In this document: piece by piece, positions 60,787 through 64,000 of the stretch
Layout: the number at the start of each line of letters is the position of its first letter
Position numbering within the stretch: the stretch's first letter is position 1
Assembly: GCF_030272615.1 (NCBI RefSeq)
Contig: NC_081409.1
Span: 204,518,864 to 204,582,863, forward strand
Direction of reading: 5' to 3'
Length of the DNA stretch: 64,000 nucleotides
From: Cryptomeria japonica
Taxonomy: Eukaryota > Streptophyta > Pinopsida > Cupressales > Cupressaceae
The notes under the pieces: model-generated
Told to the model about the DNA's origin: nothing
Database searches by the model: none
The model's input: only the letters and a program-made list of their open reading frames with translations
Made by a program: the position numbers and the translations under genes

Positions 60787-63690
60787 TTGAGGAGATCCGG
60801 GATGAAAACTTATGTGTTCAAGAAGGAGAGTCCTAGATTTGATAGAAGCAATTATACTATTTGGAAGGACCAGATGGAAGTTCACTTGAAATGTCTTGGA
60901 GATGAGTATTGGAAGATCATAAAGAATGTTTACAATGTTCCTCAGAATAGACCGGTTACTATTTCTGAGATCAAGGATGTTGAGCACAACATAAGAGCTA
61001 AGGAAGCATTGTTGAGTGCCTTGACTAATTCTGAGATGACTAATGTGATGGGTTTGTAGACTGTACATGAGATCTAGAAGAAGCTAGAGACCTTGTATGA
61101 AGGAGATGCACAAGTTAAAGTTTCTAAGTTGCAGAGTTTGAAAGGGAAGTATGAAGCATTGAAGATGGCAGAAGATGAAAACATATCAACCTTTATGGAT
61201 AAGGTGAATGATCTTGTCATGAATATTAGATGTGTCGGTGGAACCCTTGAAGAAGACGAGATTTTTGCTAAGGTGCTAAGATCATTGCCTGCTGCTTATA
61301 AATATAAAGTAGCTGATATTGATGAGATCTGGAGTGTGACTACTGTGACTAGAGATATGTTGGTTGGAAAAGCAACTGCATTTGAGTTGAGTGAATTTGG
61401 AGAATCGCATGGTAAATTTGAGACTGTAATCAAAGCCTCTGTATTCAGGAAGCAAAAGTATGATCCAAGAGAAAGTTCTTGTTCGGTATCTAGATTTGAA
61501 AGAGAAAAGAGAGAGATGGAAGAGCAAGAAAGAGATCTGGATGAGCTTGAAGCCCTTATTGCTCAGAGATTGCCTAAAGGAGCTAGTAAGTATGATGGAA
61601 AGTTACCTTTGAAATGTTTCTCTTGTAATAAGATAGGACATTTTTCTTCTAGGTTCCCTAAGAGGATGTTTAGATATGATAAGCAAGATAAATTTGAAAG
61701 GCATGATAGATCTGATAAAAATGATAGATATGAGAAGCATGATAAGTATGATAATCCCTACCAGAAGTACAGAAATCAAAAGAGATGATATTATACTTCT
61801 AATGAAGGTGTAACAAATGAGGAATCTAAGAATGGGAATTTAGAAGACGAATTTGTATTTATTTTTATCAATGAAGATGATCTCGTATCAATGAATCCTA
61901 CAAGTTGCATTGTTGAAGAGAAAGCTTTAGCTTCTAAGATTGAAGAGAAAGATGAATGGGTGATTGGTAGTGGTTGTTCACATCATATGATAGGTGATAA
62001 AAGTAAATTTGTAAATATAGAAAGGTATGATGGTGGAATAGTGAGATTTGGAGATGACAAAGCCTATGTGATTCATGGTAGATGTTCTATATCTTTCAAT
62101 TGTAAGCATAATATTGATGATGTCTTGGATTTTCAAGGTTTGAAGCATAATATTTTGAGTGTTGGATAGATGGTTGACAAAGGATATGATTTGAAATTCA
62201 AGAGTGGTAAATTTAAGATCCTAAATGCCTTTGGTATAGAGATTGCATTAGGTACTAAACATAAAGGTAATATCTTTCACTTGAATACTAGCGAGAAAAG
62301 TTGATTGATTGCTCAGATTGATGAAAGTTGGATATGACATAGAAGAATGTGTCATGTTAATTTTGACTACATGGTAAAGATAAGTTCTACTCTAGCTGTT
62401 AGAGATATGCCTAAGATTGTGAAGCCTGCTAATCCGGTATGTAAGGAATGTTAGATGGGAAAGCAAACAAAAATTTCATTTAAGAGTAAGTTGTATTCAT
62501 CTACTAGATTGTTAGATCTGGTTTATATTGACTTATGTCATCCTACTAGAGTGAGAAGTATGCAGGGAGAGAGATATTTCATGTTGTTGATTGATTATTA
62601 TTCAAGGATGATGTGGGTTACCTTATAAAGAGAGAAATCAAAAGTGTTGGAGAAGTTCAAGTTATTCAAAGCTAGAGTGGAAACTGAGACTGGATTGAAA
62701 TTGAAATGTTTAAGATCTAACAGGGGAGGAGAATGTACATTAGGAGAGTTGGATACATTCTGTGAGAGGAATGGAATTAGAAGACAATTATTTGCTCCTA
62801 GAACCCCTCAACAAAATGGAGTTGTTGAAAGGAAGAACAAAACTATCTTAGATGTTTCAAGGACTATGATGATTGAAGGAAATGTTGCATAGATCTTTTG
62901 GAGAGAAGCTATTAGCACTGCTATTTATACATTCAACTGGGTGCATATTAATGGTGATTCTAGTAAGACTTCTTATGAGCTATGGTTTGGTCATGTTCCT
63001 ATAGTTAGATATTTCAGGATTTTTGGAAGTAAATGTTATATCAAGAGAAATGAGGATATATGAAAGTTTGATGCAAGATCTGATGAAGGAATCTTCTTGG
63101 GATATTCTAGTAAGAGCAAGGCCTACCGATGCTATAATAAGAGACTGAAGAAGATAGTTGAGAGTGCAAATGTGAAGGTAGATGAATGTCTTGGAAAGCA
63201 AATCAGAGCATGCAGTTATGATTTTGATGATGAATATATTCCTAAGCTTGTGTAGACTGATATCTTGAAGCAAAATGATCTAGTGGAGACAAATAATCCG
63301 GATATTTCTACTACCGACGAAGAAGTGTAAGAGCCTAAAAATCAGAACAATCAGAAGACTCTAAGGCATGTAAGATTGAATTATTTAGAAAATCAAATTA
63401 TTGGTGATAAAAATAAAGGTGTGATGACTAGGAGAAGGATTGTTGTTGAAGAGATATGCTTGATTTCAAAGATTGAACCTAAAGATGTTGCAAAAGTATG
63501 TAAGGATGAAAATTGGATAAAAGCAATGGAAGAAGAAGAGCTAAATAAGATTGAAAAGATTAACACTTGGGAGCTTGTTCGAAGACCGAAAGACAAGAAT
63601 GTAATTGGTACTAAATGGGTATTCTAGAATAAACTAAATGAAGTCGGTAAAGTCGTCAAAAACAAAGCAAGATTGGTATGCAAAGGGTGT
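60787..63690 (+). pseudogene. copia gag-pol, decayed and truncated in reverse transcriptase
   Basis: Domains are in copia order. Gag (from 60,787 or 60,802) reads FDRSNYTIWKDQMEVHLKCL. Its single knuckle, CFSCNKIGHFSSRF, has lost the last Cys. The protease reads WVIGSGCSHHM, where the catalytic Asp of DSG is Gly. Integrase follows, with zinc-binding HRRMCH and CKEC, core YIDLCHPTR, then LRSNRGGE where Asn replaces the expected second catalytic Asp, and PQQNGVVERKN with the Glu kept. The start of reverse transcriptase (WIKAMEEEELNKIEKINTWE, VIGTKWVF) stops at ARLVCKG near 63,687. At least a dozen stops interrupt the frame (for example 61,057, 61,075, 61,786, 62,167, 63,253 and 63,328). The element cannot be autonomous. 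The break in reverse transcriptase coincides with another LTR-like sequence. Confidence 0.92.
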
Positions 63691-64000
63691 TGTTAGATAT
63701 AAGGTATTAATTTAATTAATTAATTAAATCTTATTGATTTAATAATTAAGTCACCTTTTCTCTATTTCACTTAAGCTAAACTTAGGAAGCTAAACTTAAG
63801 AATATTAATAATTAATTATTATTAATTATTAATTGCTTTTAGGGTTTTCCCTTTTTAGGTTTGATCTCCTTTTATAGGGATTGATCCCTTTTGTAATTCA
63901 TTATTTGATTATCATTATTGCATTATTTTTCTCTAGGTTTTCAAAGCAATATTTGTGTTTTGTGAATCTTCCATTGTTGTGACAAGTTATTTGCATACAA
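63691..64000 (+). mobile_element. probable nested LTR insertion, running off the window
   Basis: Starting TGTTAGATATAAGG, the sequence changes abruptly from reverse-transcriptase coding DNA to AT-rich DNA with a TATA-like CTTTTATAGG near 63,873, typical of LTR promoters. The far end is outside the window, so strand, length and target duplication cannot be checked. Confidence 0.45.

Overview
This window looks like nuclear DNA of a seed plant, most likely a large, repeat-laden genome. A gymnosperm or conifer is my best guess, from the feel of the repeat families; that is inference. The plant evidence is direct: split class III peroxidase genes with standard GT-AG introns, an intron-rich CACTA (En/Spm) transposase, Ty1/copia elements primed by the initiator Met-tRNA sequence, and long GA, TG and AT microsatellites. 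I saw nothing bacterial, viral or organellar.

Layout. 1-2.4 kb is a purine-only GA tract, followed by an array of a 14-base palindrome. 4.3-5.2 kb is an orphan copy of a peroxidase upstream region. 7.1-14.8 kb is a near-complete CACTA-type unit: a ten-exon TNP2 transposase gene with an Asp-rich tail, a TNPA-like gene, and a cluster of short repeats. 15.6-19.3 kb (minus strand) is a decayed reading frame of about 1,240 codons of unknown family. It is preceded at 19.6-21.4 kb by an unusual array of about eleven 'TTCGCTACTTCG' modules. 21.7-22.6 kb is a gag zinc-knuckle relic.

22.6-37 kb is a tandem segmental duplication. Copy 1 holds an intact four-exon class III peroxidase (24,178-26,059). 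Copy 2 holds a peroxidase pseudogene with two internal deletions (35,872-36,797) and has been expanded by later insertions: a poly(A) retroposon and a 1-kb inverted-repeat element. The intact peroxidase is the only gene here that I would call a functional host gene.

38-43 kb is a second purine-rich tract split by a copia element. This element has a 5-bp target duplication and a large internal deletion at a microhomology. 44.9-51.6 kb is a complete non-autonomous LTR element (two ~800-bp LTRs, ATATT target duplication, primer site, polypurine tract). It has no polymerase but carries a zinc-knuckle gag-like frame and another long unknown frame of about 1,140 codons. 52-54 kb is a further unknown multi-exon gene. 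54.6-56.8 kb is a 359-bp satellite. 59.4-63.7 kb is a decayed copia element whose reverse transcriptase is cut off by what looks like a nested LTR running to the window end.

Two themes cross the window. First, premature stops in five unrelated elements fall mostly where Gln or Trp codons are expected, a pattern that fits C-to-T decay of methylated transposon DNA. Second, two different elements encode very long proteins of no family I recognise with a similar layout (folded N-terminal half, low-complexity middle, coiled-coil C-terminal part). These are the best candidates for something undescribed.
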